This document shows, in pieces, positions 1-8,600 of a stretch of 64,000 nucleotides of DNA (within the stretch, counting starts at the first letter, position 1; each line of letters begins with the position of its first letter). Under the pieces are notes generated by a model that worked only from the letters and a program-made list of their open reading frames with translations, searched no databases and was not told where the DNA came from. This stretch comes from Pseudomonas fluorescens (lineage in GTDB: Bacteria; Pseudomonadota; Gammaproteobacteria; Pseudomonadales; Pseudomonadaceae): the NCBI RefSeq assembly GCF_000802965.1, contig NZ_JSAK01000010.1:124094-188093 (forward strand), in the 5' to 3' direction. A program made the position numbers and the translations under genes.

Positions 1-37
1 GGATTGCCAGCGATGGCGTCATCCGCCGCACCACCAA

Positions 38-1186
38 CTACAGCCCCATCTGCTTACTGATGATCTCGTTCATCACTTCCCGAGTCCCCCCGCCGATCGA
101 AAGAATCCGGTTATCCCGATACAACCGCTCCACCAGACTTTCGCGCATGTAACCCATCCCACCCAATATCTGCACCGCATCGTTCGTAATCCGGTCAGCC
201 GTGTCAGTGGCAAAATTCTTGGCCATGGAAATCTCCTTGATCACACTCTGCCCCACCGCCATTTTCGCCGCTTGCCGATAGGTAAATTCCCTTGAGACTT
301 CCAGTTCGGTAGCCATCTCGGCGAGGCGATGCTTGATCACCTGGAACTTGCCGATGGGTTTGCCGAAGGCTTCACGCTCCCGCGCCCATTTCAGGCTTTC
401 CTCCAGCGCCAGCTGTGCGGTCATGTTGGCCATCAGCGCCAAAGCCAGGCGTTCGCTCTGGAAGTTACCCATGATGCAGGCGAACCCCATGTTTTCGCTG
501 CCAATCAGATTGCCTACAGGCACACGGCAATTATCGAAGAACAATTCGGCGGTGTCCGACGCCCACCAACCCATTTTCTTCAGTTGCCGTCCCACGGTGA
601 AACCGGGCGTGCCCTTCTCGATCATTAACAGGCTGATGCCGGCGAAACCCGGCTCGCCGGTACGCACCGCGACGGTGTAGAAATCCGCGCGTACGCCACT
701 GGTGATAAAGGTTTTACTGCCGCTGACCCGGTAAACATCACCGTCACGCACGGCGCGGGTTTGCAGGTTGGCGACGTCGGAACCACCGCCGGGTTCGGTA
801 ACGGCCAAGGCACTGATTTTCTCACCGGACAACACCTGTGGCACAACCCGATCTCGGACGTCCGGCCTGGCCCATTTGAGAATCGGCGGCAAGCCGATAT
901 CCAGCGACCCCAGCCCCGCCACCAGGCCTCCAGAACCACAGCGCATCAACTCTTCGCTGGCGGCAACCTTGGCGAACAAATCGCCTTCGTGGCTGCCACC
1001 GTATTGCTCCGGGTAGCCGATGCCGAGGATTCCCGCCGCACCGGCCTTGAGGTAGAGCTCGCGGGGAAAGCTTTCAGCTTCTTCCCACTGATCAATGTCC
1101 GGAAGAATCTCGCGCTCGACGAAACGTCTGACGCTGTCGCGGACCAATTGGTGGCTGGGATCGAAGTATTCCTGAAAGGCAGGCAT
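38..1186 (-). CDS. Acyl-CoA dehydrogenase
   Basis: FAD-dependent acyl-CoA dehydrogenase of 382 residues, the family's usual length, expected to catalyse alpha,beta-dehydrogenation of an acyl-CoA in fatty-acid or branched-chain catabolism. The FAD/substrate-binding signature AVTEPGGGSD lies at about residues 128-137, and the C-terminal domain holds ILGGMGYMRE and IGGGTREVM. The position that is the catalytic Glu in medium- and short-chain enzymes (YEGT) is Gly here, as in long-chain and isovaleryl-CoA enzymes, where the base sits elsewhere in the fold. The substrate cannot be told from sequence. It is the last gene of the minus-strand run and is separated from recR by two REP-type inverted repeats, so it is probably transcribed independently. 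Confidence 0.9.
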   Translation of the reverse strand: MPAFQEYFDPSHQLVRDSVRRFVEREILPDIDQWEEAESFPRELYLKAGAAGILGIGYPEQYGGSHEGDLFAKVAASEELMRCGSGGLVAGLGSLDIGLPPILKWARPDVRDRVVPQVLSGEKISALAVTEPGGGSDVANLQTRAVRDGDVYRVSGSKTFITSGVRADFYTVAVRTGEPGFAGISLLMIEKGTPGFTVGRQLKKMGWWASDTAELFFDNCRVPVGNLIGSENMGFACIMGNFQSERLALALMANMTAQLALEESLKWAREREAFGKPIGKFQVIKHRLAEMATELEVSREFTYRQAAKMAVGQSVIKEISMAKNFATDTADRITNDAVQILGGMGYMRESLVERLYRDNRILSIGGGTREVMNEIISKQMGL

Positions 1187-1277
1187 CGGCGAACTCCACT
1201 GAAGGGTTCAGCGACGTTAACCGAGCGCTTGCTTGGTTTTCAACAGGATTGTTTGAATCAGGGGGATCGAGGTGTCT

Positions 1278-1343
1278 GCATCGCCAGCAAGCCGGCCCCT
1301 ACAGACCGTTTGAAATGTAGGAGCCGGCTTGGTGGCGATGGCG
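1278..1343. repeat. REP inverted pair
   Basis: Two convergent copies of a short Pseudomonas repeat: TCGCCAGCAAGCCGGC on the left and its imperfect reverse complement, GCCGGCTTGGTGGCGA, on the right, either side of a spacer. The same unit recurs near 32.5, 33.8 and 36.1 kb. Confidence 0.8.
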
Positions 1344-1395
1344 TCTGTGCAGACGCCACGATTACCTGGTTTTACAAGAGAGAGATTGAAGATCA

Positions 1396-1472
1396 AAAGA
1401 TCGCAGCCTTCGGCAGCTCCTACAGAAAAAACACCTATCCCTGTAGGAGCTGCCGAAGGCTGCGCTCTTTTG
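1396..1472. repeat. REP inverted pair (second family)
   Basis: A long, nearly perfect inverted repeat whose arms contain GCAGCCTTCGGCAGCTCC and its complement, with a spacer of about 15 bp. It ends only a few bases past the recR stop, so it may also end or stabilise recR transcripts. A single copy of the arm sits at 15.7 kb, next to the inserted element. Confidence 0.8.
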
Positions 1473-1475
1473 CTG

Positions 1476-2078
1476 TTACAGCGAAATCGGCTTACGCCCC
1501 GCAAACGAATGCGCCAACGTCCCGCCATCCACCAATTCCAGCTCGCCGCCCAACGGCACGCCATGGGCGATGCGTGAGGCGATCAGGCCTTTGCTGCTGA
1601 GCAATTGGGCAATGTAGTGCGCGGTGGCTTCGCCTTCCACGGTCGGGTTGGTGGCGAGAATGACTTCAGCAAAGGTGCCCGCCTCTTCGATCCGCGCCAT
1701 CAATTGCGGGATGCCGATCGCTTCCGGCCCCAGCCCGTCGAGCGGCGACAAGTGGCCTTTGAGCACGAAGTACCGCCCGCGGAACCCGGTCTGCTCCACG
1801 GCGTAGACATCCATCGGCCCTTCCACCACACACAGCAACGTGTCGTCGCGCCGGGTATCGGCGCATTGCGGGCAGAGGTCATCTTCGGTCAGCGTGCGGC
1901 ACAAACGGCAGTGACCGACCCCATCCATGGCCTGGCTTAGGGCCTGCGCCAGTCGCGAGCCGCCGCTGCGATCACGCTCGAGCAACTGCAACGCCATGCG
2001 CTGGGCGGTTTTCTGACCCACGCCTGGCAAAACGCGCAGGGCATCGATCAGTTGGCGAATCAAAGGGCTGAAGCTCAT
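1476..2078 (-). CDS. recR: Recombination mediator RecR
   Basis: RecR works with RecF/RecO to load RecA at single-strand gaps. The 200-residue product has the helix-hairpin-helix [13 protein letters not shown] near residues 17-29, a four-cysteine zinc finger (CRLC then CPQC, about residues 57-73) and a Toprim domain starting [11 protein letters not shown]. An upstream in-frame ATG at 2096 would add six residues; I chose 2078 because [10 protein letters not shown] matches the usual RecR N-terminus. It lies downstream of ybaB and dnaX as in many bacteria, but an oxidoreductase gene and hairpins intervene. Confidence 0.97.
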   Translation of the reverse strand: MSFSPLIRQLIDALRVLPGVGQKTAQRMALQLLERDRSGGSRLAQALSQAMDGVGHCRLCRTLTEDDLCPQCADTRRDDTLLCVVEGPMDVYAVEQTGFRGRYFVLKGHLSPLDGLGPEAIGIPQLMARIEEAGTFAEVILATNPTVEGEATAHYIAQLLSSKGLIASRIAHGVPLGGELELVDGGTLAHSFAGRKPISL

Positions 2079-2087
2079 GGGGAAAAA

Positions 2088-2127
2088 GTCCGACAAAACA
2101 ACGAGACGCGGTTTATACCCGCGCCTC
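2088..2127 (-). terminator. Candidate intrinsic terminator of the oxidoreductase gene
   Basis: Read on the minus strand, GAGGCGCGG pairs with CCGCGTCTC (one G-U wobble) around a 7-nt loop and is followed by GTTGTTTTG. The tract is not a pure U run, so termination may be partial and could leave some read-through into recR. Confidence 0.45.
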
Positions 2128-2157
2128 TGATTAGCGTCAAATAGCAGCGTCGATTAG

Positions 2158-3192
2158 TCAGTCCCGGGCGACCCGAATCACCAGTTTGCCGAAGTTGCGT
2201 CCTTCCAGCAGACCAATGAATGCTTCGGGCGCGTTCTCCAGGCCATCGACCACGTCTTCGCGGAACTTAACCTTGCCATCACGCACCCACGGCGCCATGG
2301 CGCTGACGAATTCCGGCTGACGGTCACCGTAGTCGTCAAATACGATGAAGCCTTGAATCCGCACACGCTTGGTCAGCAGCGTGCGTTGCAATTGCGGCAG
2401 GCGATCCGTCCCACTCGGCGCTTCGGTTGCGTTGTAGGACGCAATCAGGCCACACAGCGGAATACGTGCCTTGGGATTGAGCAACGGCAGCACGCCATCG
2501 AATACCTTGCCGCCGACGTTTTCGAAATAGATGTCGATGCCCTTGGGGCACGTCTTGGCCAATTCATCGGCGAAGTCCGGGCTCTTGTGGTCGACGCAGG
2601 CATCGAAGCCCAGCTCTTCGATCACATAACGGCACTTGTCCGCACCACCGGCCACGCCCACTACGCGCAGGCCCTTGATCTTCGCCACTTGCCCGACCAC
2701 CGAACCCACTGCGCCGGATGCTGCGGCGACCACCAGGGTCTCGCCGGACTTCGGCTGACCGATGTCCATCAAGCCCATGTACGCGGTCATGCCCGGCATG
2801 CCGAGCACGCCCAAGGCCATTGACGGGCTCGGCAGGCCCGACGGCACCGGGATGATGCTGCGACCGTCATTGATGCTGTGGCTCTGCCAGCCAGTCGAGC
2901 CGACCACCAGGTCACCTTCCTGAAACTTGGGATGCAACGAGCGTTCGACCCGGCTGACAGCGCCACCGGTCATCACCCCGCCGATTTCCACTGGGGCCGC
3001 GTAGGACGGCGCGTCACTCATGCGCCCGCGCATGTAGGGGTCCAGCGACAGAAAAAGGGTCTTGAGCAACACCTGACCGTCGGCCAGTTCGGGCAGCGCC
3101 ACGCGTTCCAGGCGGAAATTCTCCGGCGTCGGTGCGCCTACCGGACGGGAGGCCAGGACGATGCGTTGGTTGAGGGTCATGGGGTCGGACAT
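2158..3192 (-). CDS. NADP-dependent oxidoreductase, CurA/PTGR (zinc-free MDR) family
   Basis: A 344-residue medium-chain reductase resembling CurA (NADPH-dependent curcumin/dihydrocurcumin reductase) and prostaglandin reductases, which reduce alpha,beta-unsaturated carbonyls. The N-terminal GroES-like half contains SLDPYMRGRM, typical of the zinc-free branch. The Rossmann segment AASGAVGSVVGQVAKIKG at about residues 158-175 binds NADPH. No structural zinc cysteines are visible. It sits between ybaB and recR with terminator-like hairpins on both sides, so it appears to be its own unit inserted into the usual dnaX-ybaB-recR order. The natural substrate is unknown. Confidence 0.9.
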   Translation of the reverse strand: MSDPMTLNQRIVLASRPVGAPTPENFRLERVALPELADGQVLLKTLFLSLDPYMRGRMSDAPSYAAPVEIGGVMTGGAVSRVERSLHPKFQEGDLVVGSTGWQSHSINDGRSIIPVPSGLPSPSMALGVLGMPGMTAYMGLMDIGQPKSGETLVVAAASGAVGSVVGQVAKIKGLRVVGVAGGADKCRYVIEELGFDACVDHKSPDFADELAKTCPKGIDIYFENVGGKVFDGVLPLLNPKARIPLCGLIASYNATEAPSGTDRLPQLQRTLLTKRVRIQGFIVFDDYGDRQPEFVSAMAPWVRDGKVKFREDVVDGLENAPEAFIGLLEGRNFGKLVIRVARD

Positions 3193-3292
3193 GTCAGCGT
3201 CTCCTTGAATGGGTGAATTCGGGGATATAGGGAGCAGACCTTTGTGGCGATTTCGCGTTCGATGTTTCTACCATACGACCGAGTGGACTTCA

Positions 3293-3350
3293 TCGCGAGC
3301 AGGCTCGCTCCGCACTGGAATGCGTTCAACTGTGCGAGCCTGCTCGCGAA
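3293..3350. repeat. REP inverted pair (CGAGCAGGCTCG type)
   Basis: TCGCGAGCAGGCTCG and its reverse complement CGAGCCTGCTCGCGA flank about 25 bp. This is a third REP family and the only copy noticed in the window. Confidence 0.75.
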
Positions 3351-3387
3351 AGCGGCCTGACAGTCATCACATTACCGATAGCCAGAA

Positions 3388-3424
3388 ACAAAAATGCCAG
3401 GCGCGATGCCTGGCATTTTTTTGT
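3388..3424 (-). terminator. Intrinsic terminator after ybaB
   Basis: ATGCCAGGC and GCCTGGCAT form a perfect 9-bp stem around a 5-nt loop, with A-rich sequence on one side and a T run on the other. It can work in both directions. It lies just downstream of ybaB and should end the dnaX-ybaB transcript. Confidence 0.85.
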
Positions 3425-3449
3425 AGCTCATCTGCCGTCTGAAGGCGAA

Positions 3450-3788
3450 TCAGAATGGCAGTTTCATACCCGGTGGCAGTTGCATGCCAGCGGTCATGCC
3501 GGACATTTTGTCCTGGCTGTTGGCTTCGATCTTGCGAACGGCATCGTTCACCGCTGCCGCGAACACCGCTTCGAGCATTTCCTTGTCGTCTTCGCTCAGG
3601 CCTTCGACCAGGCTTGGGTCGATGGTCACGCGCTTGACGTCATGACGACCGGTCATCACCACGGTGACCATGTCGCCACCGGCCTTACCGGTGACTTCGG
3701 CGTTGGCCAGCTCTTCCTGCATCTTGGCCATTTTTTCCTGCATCTGCTGTGCCTGCTTCATCAGGCCGGCCATGCCACCTTTCATCAT
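3450..3788 (-). CDS. ybaB: YbaB/EbfC family nucleoid-associated protein
   Basis: Small dimeric DNA-binding protein usually encoded directly after dnaX. The 112-residue product starts [20 protein letters not shown], a Met/Gln-rich amphipathic helix typical of the family, and continues with [20 protein letters not shown]. The longer frame up to 3827 lacks family similarity in its extra 13 residues, so 3788 is chosen. Spacing to the dnaX stop (3856) is short, indicating co-transcription, and a strong terminator follows. Confidence 0.95.
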   Translation of the reverse strand: MMKGGMAGLMKQAQQMQEKMAKMQEELANAEVTGKAGGDMVTVVMTGRHDVKRVTIDPSLVEGLSEDDKEMLEAVFAAAVNDAVRKIEANSQDKMSGMTAGMQLPPGMKLPF

Positions 3789-3855
3789 GGGAATCACCTC
3801 AAAAGTACTTGGATAAAAACAGCGCACGGCCCTTACGACCGAACGCCTTCAGTTA

Positions 3856-5934
3856 TTAGCCCTGACTGGCCAGGGCTTCGACAGGTTCAATAGTATCGTT
3901 ACGGATCACCGCACCGAACTGCTGCATCATTTGCTGGATGAACGGATCACCGTGGATCGATTCCTCAGCCTCGCGCTGACGGTCGGCACGACGACGGGAC
4001 GCCGCCTGCGCCGGGGTTTCCTGCTCGGGCTTGATCAGCTCCATGCTCAGGGTCAGCGTGCGCCCGTGAAACTGGTTCAACGCATCGTTGAGACGACGTT
4101 GCTGGGTCGCGTTGAACAAGGCGCTGTGGGCCGGGTCCAGGTGCAACAGCCAGTTGTCGCCATCCACGGCGATCAGCGTGCAGTTGGCGGCGATGCTGCC
4201 GGTCATGCCGGAAATCGGCAGTTTCGGGAACAGCTCCAGCCATTGCAGGGCCAGACCGGTTGCCGGCGCTGCTGCGGGCTCAGGCTCGGGTTCTGGCGCC
4301 GGCTCAGCGGCGTGCTCGCTGGCCAGTTCGTCGAGGTAACTGTAGGCCGAATCGATGTCCGGCTCGATGTAGTCTTCGTCCAGCGGCGGCTCGTCGTCCA
4401 GGTCCATGCCTGGCGTGGCGGCATCGACCTCGGCCACGGACGGTTCCGGGATTGGTGCAGCGGCCCATTCCGGCGCGTCCGGCACCACGCTGTCCGGCGT
4501 CGGCAACGGCATCGGCGGTAATTCGGGTTGTTCGCTGGTGGTTTCCAGTACCGGCTCGACCGCCGGCTGCTGAACAGGCGCAGGCTCGACCGGGTCATTC
4601 CACGGCAGGTCGACAACCTCCTCGACCACGACCGCCTCGATCACAGGCTCAGGCTCAGGTACGACGACCGGCGCAACAGGCTCAGGCTCGGCAACCACTG
4701 CCTCCGCAACCGGCGCAGGAACCACGGGTGTAACTGCCGCAGCGACTACCGGCGCAACAACTCGCGCGGCAGCCACTGAATTTGCGGAATCAACTGTGGC
4801 CTGGCTGATCCCCACTGGCTTTAGCGGTTGCCTCGGGGCATCCGCAGTATCGGCGGGCCGGAAGGCGAGCATCCGCAGCAGGACCATTTCGAAGCCACCG
4901 CGCGGGTCCGGTGCCAGTGGCAAATCGCGGCGACCGATCAGGCCCATCTGGTAATAGAACTGCACGTCTTCAGCCGGCAAGGCCTGGGCCAGTGCCAGCA
5001 CCCGGTCACGATCGCCGTGGCCGTTGTCGACGCCTTCAGGCAAGGCCTGGGCGATGGCGACACGGTGCAGCACGTTGAGAATTTCCGAGAGCACGCCGTT
5101 CCAGTCCGGGCCTTGTTCGGCCAGATGACGAACGGCTTCGAGCAACCCCTTGGCATCGCCTTCGATCAGCGCATGCAGAACGTCATAGACCTGTCCGTGA
5201 TCGAGGGTGCCAAGCATCGCCCGCACGTCGGCGGCCATGACTTTGCCTTCACCGAAGGCAATTGCCTGGTCGGTCAGGCTCATAGCGTCGCGCATCGATC
5301 CGTCGGCGGCGCGGCCCAGCAACCACAGTGCATCGTCTTCGAACGGCACGTTCTCGACGCCCAGCACGTGGGTCAAATGCTCGACCACCCGCTCCGGGGT
5401 CATGTTCTTCAGGGAGAACTGCAGGCACCGCGAGAGAATCGTTGCAGGAAGTTTCTGCGGGTCGGTGGTGGCCAGGATGAACTTGACGTAGGGCGGCGGC
5501 TCTTCAAGGGTTTTCAACAGCGCATTGAAGGAATGGCTGGAGAGCATGTGCACTTCGTCGATCAGGTAGACCTTGAAGCGGCCACGGCTTGGCGCGTATT
5601 GCACGTTATCGAGCAGCTCGCGGGTGTCTTCAACCTTGGTGCGACTGGCGGCGTCGATCTCGATCAGGTCGACGAAGCGGCCCTCATCAATCTCACGGCA
5701 CACCGAGCACTCGCCACAGGGCGTCGAAGTGATACCTGTTTCACAGTTCAGGCATTTGGCAATGATCCGCGCGATGGTGGTCTTGCCGACCCCGCGGGTA
5801 CCGGTGAACAGGTACGCGTGGTGCAGCCGCTGGCTGTCCAAGGCATTGATCAGAGCCTTGAGCACATGGGTCTGGCCGACCATTTCGCGGAACGAGCGCG
5901 GACGCCATTTACGTGCAAGAACCTGATAACTCAT
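3856..5934 (-). CDS. dnaX: DNA polymerase III subunits gamma/tau
   Basis: Clamp-loader ATPase and replisome organiser of 692 residues. Walker A is GTRGVGKTT at about residues 45-53. The zinc module follows with cysteines in CLNCETG and CGECSVC (about 63-80). LIDEVHMLS is Walker B, and TILSRC carries the SRC arginine-finger motif. Residues ~375-555 form a long low-complexity linker rich in Val, Pro, Glu and Ala, followed by the C-terminal tau domain that contacts DnaB and alpha. I saw no obvious A-AAA-AAG slippery heptamer, so how or whether the short gamma form is made here is unclear. Confidence 0.97.
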   Translation of the reverse strand: MSYQVLARKWRPRSFREMVGQTHVLKALINALDSQRLHHAYLFTGTRGVGKTTIARIIAKCLNCETGITSTPCGECSVCREIDEGRFVDLIEIDAASRTKVEDTRELLDNVQYAPSRGRFKVYLIDEVHMLSSHSFNALLKTLEEPPPYVKFILATTDPQKLPATILSRCLQFSLKNMTPERVVEHLTHVLGVENVPFEDDALWLLGRAADGSMRDAMSLTDQAIAFGEGKVMAADVRAMLGTLDHGQVYDVLHALIEGDAKGLLEAVRHLAEQGPDWNGVLSEILNVLHRVAIAQALPEGVDNGHGDRDRVLALAQALPAEDVQFYYQMGLIGRRDLPLAPDPRGGFEMVLLRMLAFRPADTADAPRQPLKPVGISQATVDSANSVAAARVVAPVVAAAVTPVVPAPVAEAVVAEPEPVAPVVVPEPEPVIEAVVVEEVVDLPWNDPVEPAPVQQPAVEPVLETTSEQPELPPMPLPTPDSVVPDAPEWAAAPIPEPSVAEVDAATPGMDLDDEPPLDEDYIEPDIDSAYSYLDELASEHAAEPAPEPEPEPAAAPATGLALQWLELFPKLPISGMTGSIAANCTLIAVDGDNWLLHLDPAHSALFNATQQRRLNDALNQFHGRTLTLSMELIKPEQETPAQAASRRRADRQREAEESIHGDPFIQQMMQQFGAVIRNDTIEPVEALASQG

Positions 5935-6068
5935 CGAAAACCATCACCACTGGAAAGCAGAAGCGGCTAATGCTAGCGGAGCAAGGCCAAAATTGCATCC
6001 GGTGGACTCGTCTAATCTGGCTAAGCTGCGTTTTGGGGGCTTTTTGTTTCATCGATAACGGAGCGTTT

Positions 6069-6809
6069 ATGCGGCTGGCCTTGGGGGCATTGCTGTTGAT
6101 CAGCCTGGATGGCGTGGCCGCTGATGCGCCGTTGCGCTTCGTGGTGCCCGACAGTTGGGCGATGCCGATGGTGCAACTTGAGCGTGGCCGACCGACTCAA
6201 GGCATCCTCTACGACGTAATGCTCAGCCTCGCGACCCAGGTCGGCGTGCCCGCTGAATTTCACGTATTGCCTCGCGGACGCGTGCAAAACGCCATGGAGC
6301 ACGGCGAGGTCGATGTGCGCTGTTATGCCGCGCAGTCATGGATGCCGAACCAGTCTGGCGACTACATCTGGAGCATCCCGCTCTTGACGCAACCCGATTT
6401 GCTGATCAGCCGCCCTGCCGCGCCCGCCACGGTGATACCGGCGAAACTGTCACACCAGTCCATCGGCACCGTGCTCGGCTATAGCTACCCGACCCTGCAA
6501 CCGCTGTTCGATGCCAACGAGCTCCATCGCGACGACGCCCGCAATCAGGAACAGGTCCTGGAAAAACTCCACGCCGGGCGCAATCGCTATGCCGTCAGCA
6601 ATCAATGGACCCTGGACTGGTTCAATCAGCGCCTGTTGCCGGAGCAGCAATTGCAACGTGTGGCAGTGTTGCAGGAGCAGCGCGTCGGTTGCTATGTGCG
6701 CAACGACCCCAAGGTGCCGGTGCAACGGATTCTGCGGACCTTGCTGCGGATGAAGATGTCCGGGGAGATCGACGACATCATTCGGCTCTATATTGGCGGC
6801 AAGTCTTAG
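6069..6809 (+). CDS. Periplasmic solute-binding-like protein (SBP family 3 type)
   Basis: A 246-residue protein with an N-terminal signal peptide (MRLALGALLLISLDGVAADA), followed by a fold resembling extracellular solute-binding proteins: LRFVVPDSWAMPMVQLERG, then GILYDVMLSLATQVG. I start at 6069 because GGAG lies about 7 nt upstream and a signal peptide follows at once; the longer frame from 5913 overlaps dnaX on the other strand. No permease or ATPase genes are adjacent, so it is an orphan binding or sensing protein. Its ligand is unknown. It is divergent from dnaX, with a shared promoter region of about 130 bp. Confidence 0.75.
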   Translation: MRLALGALLLISLDGVAADAPLRFVVPDSWAMPMVQLERGRPTQGILYDVMLSLATQVGVPAEFHVLPRGRVQNAMEHGEVDVRCYAAQSWMPNQSGDYIWSIPLLTQPDLLISRPAAPATVIPAKLSHQSIGTVLGYSYPTLQPLFDANELHRDDARNQEQVLEKLHAGRNRYAVSNQWTLDWFNQRLLPEQQLQRVAVLQEQRVGCYVRNDPKVPVQRILRTLLRMKMSGEIDDIIRLYIGGKS

Positions 6810-6837
6810 CCCAGCGCCGGGCATAAGACTGGTTTGG

Positions 6838-6890
6838 GGGCCGCTTCGCGACCCTGCGGGAGCAAGCTCCCTCGCCACGGGGTGGCCTCC
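6838..6890. repeat. REP copy (GGGAGC-AAGCTCCCTCGCCAC type)
   Basis: A single unit containing GGGAGCAAGCTCCCTCGCCA preceded by the GCCGCTTCGCGACC segment. The same family occurs as pairs at 17.0, 19.6 and 41.9 kb. Confidence 0.7.
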
Positions 6891-7002
6891 TCCGCTTTTT
6901 TGGAGACGACAAAAAACCGCCCAGGACGATTAATCCATGGCAGTGCAATAAAAAGTATTTTTAATCAGATAACGCGACAGAGGAATCGCGGTGCGTTATG
7001 GA

Positions 7003-7074
7003 GGCAACCCCACCAGCCACACCCCGGCACACAATGTTCCCGCTGTGGCTGCTGCCTTCCGGCTCTGACCAGGT
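7003..7074 (-). repeat. attL: displaced 3' fragment of ffs
   Basis: Bases 7006-7074 are identical to 15493-15561 inside the intact ffs gene. The fragment includes the conserved SRP RNA apical domain (GGTCAG, CCGGAAGG, CAGCAGCC on the minus strand) and the 3' strand of the long helix, but it has no 5' strand to pair with. It is therefore the original 3' end left behind when the element integrated. Just inside it, at 7075, the sequences diverge. Confidence 0.92.
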
Positions 7075-7203
7075 GGCATGCCAGCATGCTCGGGTATCGT
7101 TGCAAACCTTATGGGGTAAGGGTTTCAGGCTTTGGAGGTTGCAGGATATCTACCGTGCGGACTCACCGCACGGGCAGTCAACGCTTTGAGGTGTGGTCAG
7201 CAT

Positions 7204-7238
7204 TGTTCCACTCTGCTGTTCCACTTTGGTGTTCCACT
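7204..7238 (+). repeat. Three phased direct repeats TGTTCCACT before the integrase
   Basis: TGTTCCACT occurs at 7204, 7217 and 7230, exactly 13 bp apart. The last copy touches the integrase ATG at 7240, where a Shine-Dalgarno would be expected. Candidate arm-type integrase or directionality-factor sites, or an autoregulatory operator. Confidence 0.7.
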
Positions 7239-7239
7239 C

Positions 7240-8562
7240 ATGGCCTATATCGTCCGCCGCCAGTCCGACTACTACCTGAACATTCGATTGCCCAAGCATC
7301 TGTTTCCGAATCGTCACACCCTGCGTATGTGCTTGAACTTGCGAGAGCGTCAGGCTGCATTATTCCTCGCCAGCTCACTGGCTCAGCAAGTGCTCAACCA
7401 TCTATTTGAACACCCGATGACAGACCTCCAGACGCTGCGTAGGTTGTGTTCGGAGTGGCGAGACTCTGCTCCCTTAACAACAATCCAACCTGCTGCACGG
7501 AAGGCGCCAACCAATGCTGTGATGCGGAACAGCGATGGCCCTACCCTAACCACCTTGTCCAAGCTCTATATAGAAGAAGGAAAACGCGGTGGTACGTGGC
7601 GGGAGGTCAGCACCTTCGAGGTGGAACGTGCTCTGCGTGATCTGTTCGAGCTCATGGGCGACATGCCCGTCGAGGCGTTCGACACACAACAAGCCAGACT
7701 GCTGAAAGAACGGTTGAGCCGTTGCCCGCAATACTTCGGCCTACGTCCTCAATATGAAGGTAAGACGTTGAGACAAGTTGTCGATTCGGGTAGCACTTAC
7801 AAGACCATCACGGCAGTCACGGTGAACAACCGGTTACGTAAACTCTCTGCTTTCCTCAACTGGTGCAAGGCGAACGGGTACATCGCGGACAACCCACTGG
7901 TGGGCATGAAAGTGATGACGGGATCGGCCAAGGAGGCACGGTTGTCCTTTGATCGACACGATCTGACGACCCTGCTGGATTTGGCTGCACTCAAAGCAGA
8001 AGCCCGTAAGCATCCATGGCGTTACTGGTTGCCGCTGCTGGGGCGTGCCACAGGGGCTCGGCTGGAAGAACTCTGCCAACTACGTGTGGATGACTTCATC
8101 GAAGAACAGGGCATCCCGTGCATCCGTATCGATGACAGCCGCGAAGGTCAGAACCTGAAGAACTCCAGCAGCCGACGCATGCTCCCCTTGCACCCTGCCC
8201 TGATCGACCTGGGGCTGTTGCAGCATGCTGAGTCAGTCAGGAGCACCGGAACAGATCGTCTGTTCCCTGAACTGGAAGCCGTGAGGGGGAAACTGGGCCA
8301 CGCCCCATCGAAGTGGTTCGGTCGGTACAAAACCAAACTGGGCATCACCGACCCGAGGAAGACATTCCACAGTTTCCGGCATACTTTGATCGATGAACTG
8401 CGGGACGCCGGGGTACAGGACTCACTGATCAAGCGAATCGCGGGACACGAAGACAGTGCTGTGACGTTCGGTATTTATGGGAGCAGGATACCGTTGAGAG
8501 CGATGGTGGAAGCACTCATACATATAAAACCCTTCAACACTACATTGGATACTCCACTCTAG
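7240..8562 (+). CDS. Tyrosine recombinase (element integrase)
   Basis: Site-specific recombinase of 440 residues, presumed to insert and excise the element at ffs. The N-terminus (VRRQSDYYLNIRLPKHLF) resembles the DUF6538-like start of Pseudomonas island integrases, and a SAM-like core-binding domain follows at about 110-240. The catalytic domain shows Arg in TGARLEELCQLRVDDF, then HSFRHTL (H-x-x-R), a His in AGHEDSA, and the nucleophile Tyr in GIYGSR. The ATG at 7240 is chosen because the family starts close to this motif; an in-frame extension to 7132 has no family character. No strong ribosome binding site is visible because phased TGTTCCACT repeats occupy that spot. Confidence 0.93.
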   Translation: MAYIVRRQSDYYLNIRLPKHLFPNRHTLRMCLNLRERQAALFLASSLAQQVLNHLFEHPMTDLQTLRRLCSEWRDSAPLTTIQPAARKAPTNAVMRNSDGPTLTTLSKLYIEEGKRGGTWREVSTFEVERALRDLFELMGDMPVEAFDTQQARLLKERLSRCPQYFGLRPQYEGKTLRQVVDSGSTYKTITAVTVNNRLRKLSAFLNWCKANGYIADNPLVGMKVMTGSAKEARLSFDRHDLTTLLDLAALKAEARKHPWRYWLPLLGRATGARLEELCQLRVDDFIEEQGIPCIRIDDSREGQNLKNSSSRRMLPLHPALIDLGLLQHAESVRSTGTDRLFPELEAVRGKLGHAPSKWFGRYKTKLGITDPRKTFHSFRHTLIDELRDAGVQDSLIKRIAGHEDSAVTFGIYGSRIPLRAMVEALIHIKPFNTTLDTPL

Positions 8563-8600
8563 ACATCAGCCAGCGTCGTACTGTCGCCAGAAGGTGCCGC

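Noticed and set aside
3856..5934. Programmed frameshift producing gamma from dnaX
   Set aside because: No clear A-AAA-AAG-type slippery sequence with a downstream stem was found by eye.
7003..7074. Second functional ffs gene
   Set aside because: It contains only the apical part and 3' strand; the 5' strand needed to form the long helix is absent, and no promoter is in place.
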